Positions 1-8,701 of a stretch of DNA of 64,000 nucleotides are shown here, piece after piece (position 1 is the stretch's first letter; each line of letters opens with the position of its first letter). This DNA is from Acinetobacter lwoffii. GTDB taxonomy: Bacteria > Pseudomonadota > Gammaproteobacteria > Pseudomonadales > Moraxellaceae. Under the pieces are notes generated by a model. It was not told where the DNA came from. It made no database searches and saw only the letters and a program-made list of their open reading frames with translations. The DNA is taken from the NCBI RefSeq assembly GCF_019343495.1, contig NZ_CP072549.1:2728001-2792000 (forward strand), read 5' to 3'. A program made the position numbers and the translations under genes.

Positions 1-57
1 AAAGCCTTATCTGAAATTCAGGCACTATTTGCAGCAAAATTTTATGAGGCAGATTAA
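1..57 (+). CDS. C-terminal end of an unidentified upstream gene (partial)
   Basis: Frame 1 is open from the first base to a TAA at 55-57 and encodes the last 18 residues of a protein, ending FYEAD. The next gene starts 2 bp later, so the two are probably co-transcribed. The fragment is too short to name a family. Confidence 0.6.
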   Translation, partial: KALSEIQALFAAKFYEAD

Positions 58-59
58 TC

Positions 60-593
60 GTGGCACGTCGACCGAACAGTTTAACTGAAGAAGATTTTGA
101 TTCTTTAGAGGGACGCGCAAGTAAGACCGAACAGAAAAAAGCAGTCCAGCGTATGGCTGCTTTAGGTGCGCAGCTTGCAGAGCTGAGCGCTAAACAAATT
201 AAAAACCTACCTGTAGATGAGCGTTTGATTGACGCATTGCTTGATGTGCAGGCAATTAGTTCACATGAAGCACGTCGTCGTCAATTTTCACGGATTGGTA
301 AATTATTACGCAATGAAAATGAAACGGTAATTTTGTCTTATTTAACACCGAAACAAGGTCTTAAAAAGACAGCTCAATTACAGCGTTGGGTGGATCGAAT
401 TGTCAAAGATGGAGATCCGGCCATCAATGAATTTACCAAAACCTATAATGCGACAGAGCGTCATACCTTACGTCAACATTATCTTCGGGTACACCGTGAT
501 TTAAAGAATCAAGCACCTGAAGAAGAAGTGAATGCTTCTAAATTAAAGCTGTTTAACTATGTACAGCAAGTGGCCTTGATTTCTGACAATTAA
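60..593 (+). CDS. darP: Ribosome biogenesis factor DarP (YjgA, DUF615)
   Basis: This 177-residue basic, helical protein matches the YjgA/DarP family, which associates with late 50S precursors and promotes large-subunit maturation. The family-typical features are an N-terminal stretch with paired acidic residues (TEEDFDSLEG), a central HEARRRQFSRIGKLLR segment and a C-terminal helical region with a conserved RQHYLR. The length is usual for the family. The start is a GTG at 60, two bases after the stop of the preceding gene, which suggests translational coupling. A rho-independent terminator follows directly. The assignment rests on sequence pattern alone. Confidence 0.93.
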   Translation: MARRPNSLTEEDFDSLEGRASKTEQKKAVQRMAALGAQLAELSAKQIKNLPVDERLIDALLDVQAISSHEARRRQFSRIGKLLRNENETVILSYLTPKQGLKKTAQLQRWVDRIVKDGDPAINEFTKTYNATERHTLRQHYLRVHRDLKNQAPEEEVNASKLKLFNYVQQVALISDN

Positions 594-603
594 GTAGCCA
601 TGT

Positions 604-634
604 AAAAAAGCGGTCTTTTTAGGCCGCTTTTTTT
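604..634 (+). terminator. Terminator after darP
   Basis: An A-rich strand with a GCGG arm pairs with a CCGC arm that runs into seven T residues. It begins 11 bp after the darP stop codon. Confidence 0.8.
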
Positions 635-1306
635 ATAGCTATTCTGAGCCGATTGGTTTGACGTAGACATGCATAGCCTATAAGTGATCTATCTTAATAT
701 TTCTATTCCAGCTTCTAAAACTGCACTGAGGATAAAAAACACAAAATTTTCGCAATTAATTTGTTAATGAATGTAAGTTCTTTACAATTCTCAGTGGTTT
801 TTTGGGTCTGTTTTTAGTTGAAATGCTGATATTTAAATATTTCGTAGACTGGAATTGTTAAGATAGTTTTAAAAATTAAAAAATAATTCTGAGTGTTATT
901 AGATAGATGAAACCTGATATAAAATCTGTTTTTAATCATAAGGTCAAACTATATAGTTGAAAAATCATTAGCTTTTACTTTAAATAGAGTAAAAATCGAT
1001 GGTGGGTATTTTTTATTCGGTACTGTGTTACAGTAGATACAAATAAAGATACTTATTTTAGGTGAGATAGATTAATTTCAAATACTTATGTAGGTTTTTT
1101 TAGAATAGTAAATTTTCAAGTTATTCTTAATCAATTAAATATCAGTACCTTGCAGTTAAGAATGTATCTGGATAGAAACAGGTTAACAAATCCTTTAACC
1201 TAGAGGTGGGTTTCCATCGTTGAGTAAATATAGAATCTTTGTTATTGATTGTATGAATTTGGTCGGCTGTGTTTTCTTTATTCCATAAACATTCAGAGAG
1301 GCAGAC
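635..1306. other. AT-rich intergenic region with no recognised gene
   Basis: About 670 bp of AT-rich DNA lie between the darP terminator and the histidine kinase gene. I see no open frame of useful length and only short hairpins, such as TACTG/CAGTA at 1021-1035. It presumably carries the promoter of the kinase gene. It is unusually long for this otherwise compact region. Confidence 0.6.
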
Positions 1307-2575
1307 ATGGAACTAAAACTGCTAGAGGTCGGTCAGAATACGGAGCAATTAAGCTCGTGCCGTATATCTCTCATTTTAGGTGTCTATACCTCTAACAACC
1401 TATTAGACACCTTTTGTAAGATCGCCCGTAAAGTTTTAAACGTTAAAACCAGTATTATCGGCTTCCATACGGAACCCTATATCTGGTACAGCTGTCCGCG
1501 CGGTTTCCGGGCCTTGCACGCCCCGCAGGAAGTGAATCTGCCTACATATCTGCAACAGGCAGAGGTCATTGACCAGATGCATCCTGCTTATACAGAACTG
1601 TCAAATTATGTGAAAAATCTCGGTGTAGCGCATCAGAGATTAGTCGCCTTTAATTTAAAATCAAGTAGCGGTGTGTCTTTTGGACAGGTCATTTTCTTTG
1701 ATGATCAGACTGAAGGGTTTGATCAGGATGATATTGTCACTATTAAACAATTTGCTGAAAGTTTAGTGATTCGAATTCAGCTCAATCAAGAACATACTGA
1801 ACTGAAAGAATTATATGAACAGCAATGCGCACTCAACTTCAGTAAAACCAAATTTTTCCAGATTATTGCGCATGACTTGCGTGCACCATTTCATGGTTTA
1901 CTGGGCTTTTCCGAAGTGCTAGCGCAGGAGCGTGACACTCTGGACGAATCCAGTATCCAGAGCATCGCGGATTATTTATATGATAATGCACAATCGACCT
2001 ATAACCTGCTGGAAAGCCTGCTGACTTGGGCGATGGCAGAGGGTGGACGCTTTATTTATCATCCGATTAATTATGAATTGAAACAATCCAGTAATATTGT
2101 GTGCAGTGTGCTGAAAAGTCTGGCCTTAAATAAAAAAATTGAACTGGTTGATAATATTCCTGAAGACATCAAGGTACATGCGGATATCAACATGATTACC
2201 TCTGTCTTGCAGAACCTGGTGTCGAATGCGCTTAAATTCACCCCGGTGAATCAAGGCGGTAAAGTGATTTTAGCTGCAGAAATGGAAGGCGAGCAGGTCA
2301 AGATTACGATTCAGGATACTGGCTTGGGCATGACTGAAGAGCAGATGCAGAATCTGTTTAAACCGACTTTGGGTGTGAGTGTCAGAGGCACAGCTGAAGA
2401 GAAAGGGGCAGGTTTGGGTCTGGTGCTCTGCAAGCGCTTTATTGACCTGAACCATGGTCAAATTGCTGTAGATTCCAAAGAGGGTCGGGGTACGACCTTT
2501 ACCGTGCATTTACCGATGGTCACCAATGATCATCAGGCACTGGTGCTTGAAGATGTACATATCGAGCAATCTTAA
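1307..2575 (+). CDS. Sensor histidine kinase without a neighbouring response regulator
   Basis: This 422-residue protein has no evident signal peptide or membrane helix, so it is probably cytoplasmic. Residues 25-160 look like a GAF-type sensor domain. They are followed by a HisKA dimerisation domain with the phospho-acceptor histidine at about 189 (IIAHDLRAPFHG), and then a HATPase domain with an N box at 301-311 (LQNLVSNALKF), a G1 box DTGLGM at 337-342 and a G2 box GAGLGL at 367-372. All catalytic motifs are present. The start has a GAGAGG Shine-Dalgarno sequence 5 bp upstream. No response regulator is adjacent, so its partner is elsewhere. The signal cannot be inferred. Confidence 0.9.
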   Translation: MELKLLEVGQNTEQLSSCRISLILGVYTSNNLLDTFCKIARKVLNVKTSIIGFHTEPYIWYSCPRGFRALHAPQEVNLPTYLQQAEVIDQMHPAYTELSNYVKNLGVAHQRLVAFNLKSSSGVSFGQVIFFDDQTEGFDQDDIVTIKQFAESLVIRIQLNQEHTELKELYEQQCALNFSKTKFFQIIAHDLRAPFHGLLGFSEVLAQERDTLDESSIQSIADYLYDNAQSTYNLLESLLTWAMAEGGRFIYHPINYELKQSSNIVCSVLKSLALNKKIELVDNIPEDIKVHADINMITSVLQNLVSNALKFTPVNQGGKVILAAEMEGEQVKITIQDTGLGMTEEQMQNLFKPTLGVSVRGTAEEKGAGLGLVLCKRFIDLNHGQIAVDSKEGRGTTFTVHLPMVTNDHQALVLEDVHIEQS

Positions 2576-2643
2576 AAGGTAAATTTCAAACTAAAACATT
2601 CCCACTGAGACAAAACTCCTGCTATCTTTAGTATGAAAGAGGA

Positions 2644-2666
2644 CTCCACCCAACATTAGGGTGGAG
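2644..2666 (+). repeat. Left-end hairpin of the tnpB element
   Basis: A perfect 8-bp inverted repeat, CTCCACCC and GGGTGGAG, encloses a 7-nt loop. In the IS200/IS605 group, subterminal hairpins like this are recognised by the Y1 transposase as single-stranded DNA. Confidence 0.75.
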
Positions 2667-2747
2667 GTGAATTTCACGACTTTTTTTAGTGCAATATGAT
2701 AGAATAATTTGCATTAAGTCTCTGTATCTAAATAGATTTAAGGCGAA

Positions 2748-4052
2748 ATGAAGATCAACAAAGCGTACAAATTTAGGCTTGAGCCTAATGCGGAACAGGA
2801 GCTTGTTTTAAACAAGTTGCTTGGCTCTGCACGTTTTGTTTGGAATCAAATTTTAGCTGTTTCGTTCGAGATGCTTGCTAATAATGAGCGAATCAACAAA
2901 GTTAATTTAGTCAATAAAATTCCTGAATTACGCAAAAAACCTGAATGTGCTTTTCTAGAAAACAGCTCAAATGGCGTTTCACTCCAACAAAAAGTTCGTG
3001 ATCTTGGTGATGCTTGGGGGAAGTTTTTTAACAAAAAGGAACAAGCTAAGTTAAAGCAAAAACCATTTAGAACTAAGAAGCCACAATTTTTTAAATTATC
3101 CGATGGTGGTGAAGTTCAACTTAGACCACTTATGCCACGATTCAAAAAGAAATCTGATGGTTATGATTCCATTCGTATTGTTCAATTTGGCAGATATTGT
3201 TGGGTTAAAGGCAACCAAGTTAAGTTACCTAATGACATTGGCGTTGTGAAATTCAGAAAATCACAAAATATTGTGGGTGAGATTAAGAACGTCACAATCT
3301 CAAAGCATGTCGGGAAATGGTATGTGTCATTTGGTGCTGAAAACACAGTAGAAGCACCAGTCCACCCATCAAAATCAGCCGTTGGCATTGATTTAGGTGT
3401 TAAAAAGTTAATTACAACGTCTAGTGGTCAAGTATTCGACCCGATCAATAGTTTCAAGGCCAATCAAGTAAAGTTGGCTAGGCTTCAGCGCAAGCTGAGA
3501 AAGAAAAACAAGTTCAGTCAAAATTGGAAAAAGCTGAATCTCAAGATCAATACATTACACCATCATATTGACAATATTCGGCATGACTACTTGCACAAAG
3601 TCACCACAACGCTCAGCAAAAACCACGCAATGATCGTAGTTGAGGACTTAAAAGTAGCCAATATGTCGAAGTCAGCGAAAGGCTCAATCGAGAAAAAAGG
3701 AAAGAATGTTAAAGCCAAGTCCGGCTTAAATAAATCAATCCTGGATCAAGGTTGGTCAATGCTTGTTAATATGTTGGTGTACAAACAGCAGTGGCGAGGT
3801 GGTTTACTCGTTAAAGTTGACCCTAAATATACAAGTCAGACTTGTAGTTCATGTGGTCACGTTGCAAAAGAAAATAGGCTTACTCAAGCAAACTTTAGTT
3901 GTGTCGAGTGTAGCTTTGGCGAGAATGCAGATATTAATGCTTCTCGCAATATTTTGGCGGTAGGACATACCGTTTTGTCTGTGGAGGGTGGATGCGGTAA
4001 AGGTCGCCTTGCGAAGCAGAAAGCAAGTGAAATCCGTGAGGAAGTCACCTAA
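2748..4052 (+). CDS. tnpB: RNA-guided endonuclease TnpB (IS605 OrfB family)
   Basis: This 434-residue protein has all the landmarks of an active TnpB. There is an N-terminal helix-turn-helix-like segment (KAYKFRLEPNAEQE) and a split RuvC nuclease with Asp at 215 (GIDLGVKK), Glu at 299 (VVEDLKV) and Asp at 395 (ADINASRN). A zinc ribbon with Cys pairs at 366/369 and 385/388 sits between the last two. TnpB proteins bind an omega-RNA made from the 3' end of their own element and cut DNA matching its guide next to a short TAM motif. The known biological effect is retention of the element after excision. The frame is intact. Codon use and the AAG-rich N-terminal half differ slightly from glnE next to it, consistent with acquisition. 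Confidence 0.93.
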   Translation: MKINKAYKFRLEPNAEQELVLNKLLGSARFVWNQILAVSFEMLANNERINKVNLVNKIPELRKKPECAFLENSSNGVSLQQKVRDLGDAWGKFFNKKEQAKLKQKPFRTKKPQFFKLSDGGEVQLRPLMPRFKKKSDGYDSIRIVQFGRYCWVKGNQVKLPNDIGVVKFRKSQNIVGEIKNVTISKHVGKWYVSFGAENTVEAPVHPSKSAVGIDLGVKKLITTSSGQVFDPINSFKANQVKLARLQRKLRKKNKFSQNWKKLNLKINTLHHHIDNIRHDYLHKVTTTLSKNHAMIVVEDLKVANMSKSAKGSIEKKGKNVKAKSGLNKSILDQGWSMLVNMLVYKQQWRGGLLVKVDPKYTSQTCSSCGHVAKENRLTQANFSCVECSFGENADINASRNILAVGHTVLSVEGGCGKGRLAKQKASEIREEVT

Positions 4053-4127
4053 GAGCTTTTACTTTTAGAATCCCCCACTTGAACATCGTGAAAGTGGTGG
4101 GAGTATGTCAAAACTAAGCAGAATGTT
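3950..4127 (+). ncRNA. Predicted omega-RNA of the tnpB element (approximate)
   Basis: Omega-RNAs of this family normally run from the 3' part of tnpB through the right end and continue into flanking DNA, which supplies the guide. If the right end is at 4107, the guide would be the roughly 16-20 bases from 4108. These limits are inferred from family knowledge. Only the right-end hairpin at 4071-4102 is directly visible. Confidence 0.35.
4071..4102 (+). repeat. Right-end hairpin of the tnpB element
   Basis: TCCC-CCACTT pairs with AAGTGG-(T)-GGGA around an 11-nt loop, with one bulged T. It begins 18 bp after the tnpB stop and matches the expected right-end transposase recognition hairpin, which also forms part of the omega-RNA scaffold. 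Confidence 0.7.
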
Positions 4128-4143
4128 TCAGGGGAAGAGTTGA

Positions 4144-6897
4144 GTGATGAATGCGGCACAATTGCAGAAAACCTTAAGAGCTAGCCAATATACCGAACAG
4201 GTATTGGCCAATCACCAGAGTTTACTGGAACAGGATTATGCAATTGATCAGTTTCAAGGCTCACTCAGTCGGGAATATATTGATCAGCTGGTGCAGCACT
4301 GCATCCTGAATATAAGCGATGAAGCAACGTGGATGCGCGCAATGCGTATTCTGCGGGCTCGTTTGATGTTTCGCTGGATCTGGCAGGATGCCAATCAACT
4401 CACCGATGTTATTACCCTCACTCAAGAACTCTCCGATTTTGCCGATGCCTGCATCTGTGCGGCGAAAGATTTTGCCCGTATTCCGGTCGCTGCCAAGTAT
4501 GGCCAGCCGATTGGCTATAACGGAAAAGTCCAGGATCTGATTGTCATCGCGATGGGCAAACTCGGCGCCCAAGAACTCAATCTTTCCAGTGATATCGACT
4601 TGATTTTTGCCTTCGATGAGCAGGGTGAAACCGATGGGCGCAAATGTATTGATGTGCAGCAGTTTTGCATCCTGTGGGGACAAAAATTGATTCATTTGCT
4701 GGATCAGATCACGGCGGATGGTTTTGTATTCCGGGTGGATATGCGCCTGCGTCCCTGGGGCGATGGTTCAGCGCTGGCCATTAGCCACGCGGCCTTGGAA
4801 AAATATCTGAGCCAGCATGGGCGTGAATGGGAGCGTTATGCCTGGATTAAAGCACGGATTGTCAATCCAAGCCTGGAAGGCGATGAGCTGCTGGAGATGA
4901 CTCGTCCATTTGTATTCCGCAAGTACGTCGATTACAGCGCTTTTGAAGCCATGCGCGAAATGAAAGCCATGATCGAGCGTGAAGTACAACGCCGGAATAT
5001 AGAAGATGATATCAAGCTCGGAGCTGGCGGCATTCGCGAGGTTGAATTTATCGTGCAGGTGTTTCAGCTGATTTATGGTGGAGCCAAGCTTGAATTGCAG
5101 GATCGCCAGTGTCTGGTGAATCTGAATCATCTGGATGATGCCGAGTTACTGGATGAACAGGCGGTGCAGGATCTGGAAGATGCCTATTTATTCCTGCGCC
5201 GGGTTGAGCACGCGATTCAGGCCCTAAATGACCAGCAAACGCAATCATTACCGACAGAGCCAGAGTTAAGGGCGCGTATAACGGACACACTTGGTTTTGC
5301 GGATTGGGACAGCTTTATGGCATATCTCAATGAGAAACGTGACAAAGTGATGTATCAGTTTGATCATTTAATCAAGGAAAATGGCCCAGATACCCTGGTT
5401 GAAAGTTTTTCCCAGCTGGAAAAAAAACTCAAAGAAGTATTGGATGAGAATGCGAAGAATCTCGTTCATGAGTTTTGGAATGGGCATGCCTTAAAAAAAT
5501 TACCGGCAAAGGCGGTACAACGTTTAAAAACCTTCTGGCCACATTTAATTGAAGCCATTTTACAGTCAGATGATCCGCAGACAGCACTGGTACGACTGAT
5601 GCCCCTAGTCGAATCGGTGATGCGCCGTACGGTATATCTGGTGATGTTAATTGAGAGCAAAGGGGCTTTGCAGCGACTGGTGAAGATGGCCACGGTCAGC
5701 CCCTGGATTTGTGAAGAACTGACCCATTATCCGGTGCTACTGGATGAATTCCTGTCGATGGATTTTGAATTGCCGAAACGAAAGGATCTGGAAGATTCCT
5801 TGCGCCAGCAACTGTTACGGATTGAAATTGATCAGGTCGAAGACCAGATGCGGGTTTTGCGCCTGTTTAAAAAATCTAATGTTCTGGCCGTTGCCGCCAG
5901 TGATGTACTGGCAGAAAGCCCGCTGATGAAAGTTTCCGATGCCTTGACCGATATTGCTGAAGTATCGGTGAATGCAGCGCTGCATCTGGCCTATCAGATT
6001 GTGGCAAAAAAGCATGGTTTTCCACTGGATGCAGAAGGGCAGCGCTGTTCAGTCGAGCATACGGCTTTTGCAGTCATTGGTTATGGTAAAGTCGGTGGAA
6101 TTGAATTGGGTTATGGCTCGGATCTGGATCTGGTGTTTATTCACTATATGGGTGAACAGGCCGATACCGATGGACTTAAGCCGATCAGTGGCTTTGAATT
6201 TGCCATGCGGGTTGCACAAAAGTTTATGTCACTGATGACCACGCAAACCTTGGATGGACGTGTATATGAAGTCGATACCCGATTGCGTCCATCGGGCGAA
6301 GCTGGGCTTTTGGTCACCAGTTTAAAAGCCTTTGAACAGTATCAGTTCAAGAGTGCCTGGCTATGGGAGCATCAGGCCTTGGTACGAGCCCGCCCGATTG
6401 CGGGTGAAATGAGCTTACGGAAAAAGTTTGAAGTCTTGCGCCGGGATATTTTGATTCAGCCCCGTGATGAAAATTATGTACGGGCAGAAGTACTGAAAAT
6501 GCGTCAGAAAATGAAGGAGCATCTCGGTTCTTCTAAAGAGCAAAAAAAAGATGGTATTTTTCATTTAAAACAAGATGCAGGTGGTATCGTAGACATCGAA
6601 TTTATGGCACAGTATGCGGTGTTGGCTTGGAGTGGGACGAATAAAGATCTCGCCCATTTCTCCGACAATGTACGAATTCTTGAGGATGCCGCAAAATCAG
6701 GTTGCTTATCCAGCGACGATGCGACTGCTCTGATTCAAGCTTATCTCCGTGAACGCGCCGAGAGCCATCGCTTAGCCCTTGCAAATCAATCCATGCAAGT
6801 GTCTGCAAGCGACTGGCACGATACCCGAATGACCGTTTGCAAGTTATGGCAAAGACTAATTGATCCAAGTGCAGACTTTGTACTGGATAGTGAATAA
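4144..6897 (+). CDS. glnE: Glutamine synthetase adenylyltransferase / adenylyl-removing enzyme GlnE
   Basis: GlnE covalently modifies glutamine synthetase. Its C-terminal half adds AMP when nitrogen is plentiful and its N-terminal half removes it when nitrogen is scarce, under control of PII. The 917-residue length is close to the usual 920-950. Both nucleotidyltransferase centres are visible: LSSDIDLIF near residues 148-154 and GSDLDLVF near 658-665, each followed by the conserved D.RLRP motif (DMRLRPWG and DTRLRPSG). The start is GTG at 4144 or the adjacent ATG at 4147, with GGGGAAG upstream. A tnpB element ends only a few tens of bases before the ribosome-binding site, so transcription may now start within or read through that element. 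Confidence 0.96.
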   Translation: MMNAAQLQKTLRASQYTEQVLANHQSLLEQDYAIDQFQGSLSREYIDQLVQHCILNISDEATWMRAMRILRARLMFRWIWQDANQLTDVITLTQELSDFADACICAAKDFARIPVAAKYGQPIGYNGKVQDLIVIAMGKLGAQELNLSSDIDLIFAFDEQGETDGRKCIDVQQFCILWGQKLIHLLDQITADGFVFRVDMRLRPWGDGSALAISHAALEKYLSQHGREWERYAWIKARIVNPSLEGDELLEMTRPFVFRKYVDYSAFEAMREMKAMIEREVQRRNIEDDIKLGAGGIREVEFIVQVFQLIYGGAKLELQDRQCLVNLNHLDDAELLDEQAVQDLEDAYLFLRRVEHAIQALNDQQTQSLPTEPELRARITDTLGFADWDSFMAYLNEKRDKVMYQFDHLIKENGPDTLVESFSQLEKKLKEVLDENAKNLVHEFWNGHALKKLPAKAVQRLKTFWPHLIEAILQSDDPQTALVRLMPLVESVMRRTVYLVMLIESKGALQRLVKMATVSPWICEELTHYPVLLDEFLSMDFELPKRKDLEDSLRQQLLRIEIDQVEDQMRVLRLFKKSNVLAVAASDVLAESPLMKVSDALTDIAEVSVNAALHLAYQIVAKKHGFPLDAEGQRCSVEHTAFAVIGYGKVGGIELGYGSDLDLVFIHYMGEQADTDGLKPISGFEFAMRVAQKFMSLMTTQTLDGRVYEVDTRLRPSGEAGLLVTSLKAFEQYQFKSAWLWEHQALVRARPIAGEMSLRKKFEVLRRDILIQPRDENYVRAEVLKMRQKMKEHLGSSKEQKKDGIFHLKQDAGGIVDIEFMAQYAVLAWSGTNKDLAHFSDNVRILEDAAKSGCLSSDDATALIQAYLRERAESHRLALANQSMQVSASDWHDTRMTVCKLWQRLIDPSADFVLDSE

Positions 6898-6921
6898 TTG
6901 TGAAAAATTGGAGTTTGTGGC

Positions 6922-7848
6922 ATGAATTTGGCTGATCGTGATGGTTTCATTTGGCAAGATGGACAACTAGTTGACTGGCGTGAGGCAAAAACTCACGTAT
7001 TAACACATACTTTGCATTACAGCATGGGTGTGTTTGAAGGCGTCCGAGCTTATGAAACCCCGAATGGAACGGCTATTTTCCGTCTTAAAGAACATACGAA
7101 GCGCTTGTTGAATTCTGCAAAAATTTATCAAATGAAAGTTCCATTTGATCAAGCAGCATTAGAACAGGCTCAAATTGATGTTGTTCGTGAAAACAAATTA
7201 GCGTCTTGCTATTTACGTCCAATTATTTTTATTGGTTCTGAAAAACTCGGTATCGCTGCAACTGACAATACCATTCATGCCGTAGTTGCGGCATGGAGCT
7301 GGGGTGCTTACCTTGGTGAAGAGGCGATGGCGAAGGGAATTCGCGTAAAAACGTCTTCATTTACCCACCATCATCCGAACGTGACCATGTGTAAGGCTAA
7401 AGCATCAGGTAACTACACCTTGTCGATTCTTGCGCATCAGGAAGTGGCGCATTCAGGTTATGATGAAGCAATGCTGCTCGACCCACAAGGCTATGTATGC
7501 CAAGGTTCAGGCGAAAACGTATTCCTGGTGCGTGATGGCGTGATTCATACGCCTGATATCGCAGGTGGTGCGTTGGATGGTATTACTCGCCAAACCATTA
7601 TTACCATTGCTAAAGACCTGGGTTATGACGTAATTGAACGCCGTATTACCCGTGATGAGTTCTACATCGCAGATGAAGCATTCTTTACCGGTACTGCTGC
7701 AGAAGTAACACCAATCCGTGAATATGATGACCGTCAAATTGGTGAAGGTGTACGTGGTCAAATTACCACTCAAATCCAGAAAGCATACTTTGATGCGGTT
7801 CAGGGCAAAGACCCGAAATATGCACACTGGTTAACGTATGTGAAGTAA
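6922..7848 (+). CDS. ilvE: Branched-chain amino acid aminotransferase
   Basis: IlvE is a fold-type IV PLP enzyme that transfers the amino group between glutamate and the keto acids of leucine, isoleucine and valine, the last step of their synthesis. The 308-residue sequence shows the family pattern FEGVRAY, the PLP lysine in MCKAKASGNY, the signature EAMLLDPQGYVCQGSGENVF and TGTAAEVTPI near the C-terminus. It starts 24 bp after glnE and ends at a strong terminator. In Acinetobacter this gene marks the left border of the lipooligosaccharide outer-core locus, as it does here. Confidence 0.97.
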   Translation: MNLADRDGFIWQDGQLVDWREAKTHVLTHTLHYSMGVFEGVRAYETPNGTAIFRLKEHTKRLLNSAKIYQMKVPFDQAALEQAQIDVVRENKLASCYLRPIIFIGSEKLGIAATDNTIHAVVAAWSWGAYLGEEAMAKGIRVKTSSFTHHHPNVTMCKAKASGNYTLSILAHQEVAHSGYDEAMLLDPQGYVCQGSGENVFLVRDGVIHTPDIAGGALDGITRQTIITIAKDLGYDVIERRITRDEFYIADEAFFTGTAAEVTPIREYDDRQIGEGVRGQITTQIQKAYFDAVQGKDPKYAHWLTYVK

Positions 7849-7866
7849 TTCAGAATTTACTGATTG

Positions 7867-7896
7867 AAAAAACCTCTCATTTGCGAGGTTTTTTTT
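7867..7896 (+). terminator. Terminator after ilvE
   Basis: AAAAAACCTC pairs with GAGGTTTTTT around an 8-nt loop, followed by further T residues. It separates glnE-ilvE from the outer-core glycosyltransferase genes. Confidence 0.9.
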
Positions 7897-7976
7897 AACG
7901 GATGTACTTATTCTGCTGAACTTATGTCATCATATTCAGCATCAAGAAGATTTTAAGATGAGCTTAGGCATACGCA

Positions 7977-8699
7977 ATGAGTAACATCGTTATTTGTATG
8001 AAATGGGGAACCAAATACGGTTCAGAATACGTCAATCGTTTATACAATATGGTTAAACGACATACGACAGTCGACTTTAAAATGGTCTGTCTGACGGATC
8101 GTACTGAAGGCATTGATCCTGCAGTACAATGTTTCCCTATTCCACCTTTGGCATTGCCTGAAGGTGCGCCTGAGCGTGGCTGGAACAAGCTATCTACTTT
8201 TGAGCCTGATCTGTATGGTTTGGAAGGCAATGCATTATTTCTCGATCTTGATGTAGTGATTGTCGATAATATCGATGAGTTCTTTACCTATCCGGGCGAC
8301 TTTCTGATTATCCATGACTGGAAACGGCCGTGGCGTATTACCGGTAACAGTTCGGTTTACCGGTTTAAACTGGGTGCTTTCCCAGGTCTGTTACCTTATT
8401 TCCGTGAAAACTTTGATGAAATCCGTAAAAAATTCCGTAATGAGCAAGCCTATTTGTCTTGGTACGTAGACCGTGAAGGTAAACAGACATACTGGCCAGA
8501 AAGCTGGTGCAAGAGCTATAAATATCATTGCCTGCAAAAAATCCCGATGGCTTACTTTAAGCCACCTGTGAAGCCTGAAGGGGCCAAAATCATTGTGTTT
8601 CATGGGGAGATTAATCCACCTGATGCAGTCAATGGTGGTGGTGGGAAATGGTACCGTTATGTATTGCCATCGCAGTGGATCAAGGATGCTTGGCAGTAA
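7977..8699 (+). CDS. Glycosyltransferase of the outer-core locus (GT-A fold)
   Basis: This 240-residue protein looks like a soluble GT-A glycosyltransferase. Residues 1-40 form a nucleotide-binding start (IVICMKWGTKYG), a DxD metal motif sits in ALFLDLDVVIVDN at 90-92, and a late VFHG histidine follows. These features resemble GT8-like enzymes. It is the first gene of a four-gene run. The next gene starts 2 bp after its stop, so the four are probably one operon. As the gene closest to ilvE in an outer-core locus, it probably adds a sugar to the lipid A-core. The sugar cannot be read from the sequence. Confidence 0.8.
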   Translation: MSNIVICMKWGTKYGSEYVNRLYNMVKRHTTVDFKMVCLTDRTEGIDPAVQCFPIPPLALPEGAPERGWNKLSTFEPDLYGLEGNALFLDLDVVIVDNIDEFFTYPGDFLIIHDWKRPWRITGNSSVYRFKLGAFPGLLPYFRENFDEIRKKFRNEQAYLSWYVDREGKQTYWPESWCKSYKYHCLQKIPMAYFKPPVKPEGAKIIVFHGEINPPDAVNGGGGKWYRYVLPSQWIKDAWQ

Positions 8700-8701
8700 T
8701 C

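Larger units (their letters stand above)
2630..4107 (+). mobile_element. IS200/IS605-type element carrying only tnpB
   Basis: The element consists of a tnpB gene flanked by subterminal hairpins typical of this superfamily. The left hairpin is CTCCACCC at 2644-2651 with GGGTGGAG at 2659-2666. The right hairpin is CCACTT/AAGTGG at 4075-4097, extended by TCCC/GGGA around a bulged T. There is no tnpA (Y1 transposase), so the element would need a transposase in trans. The exact ends are uncertain. The hexamer AGTATG occurs at 2630-2635 and 4102-4107, just outside the hairpins. The element lies between the histidine kinase and glnE, ending about 24 bp before the glnE ribosome-binding site. Confidence 0.75.

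Noticed and set aside
8648..8701. GTG start at 8648 for the fused GT2 protein
   Set aside because: It overlaps the upstream gene by 52 bp and adds residues foreign to the family. The ATG at 8702 follows the stop by 2 bp.
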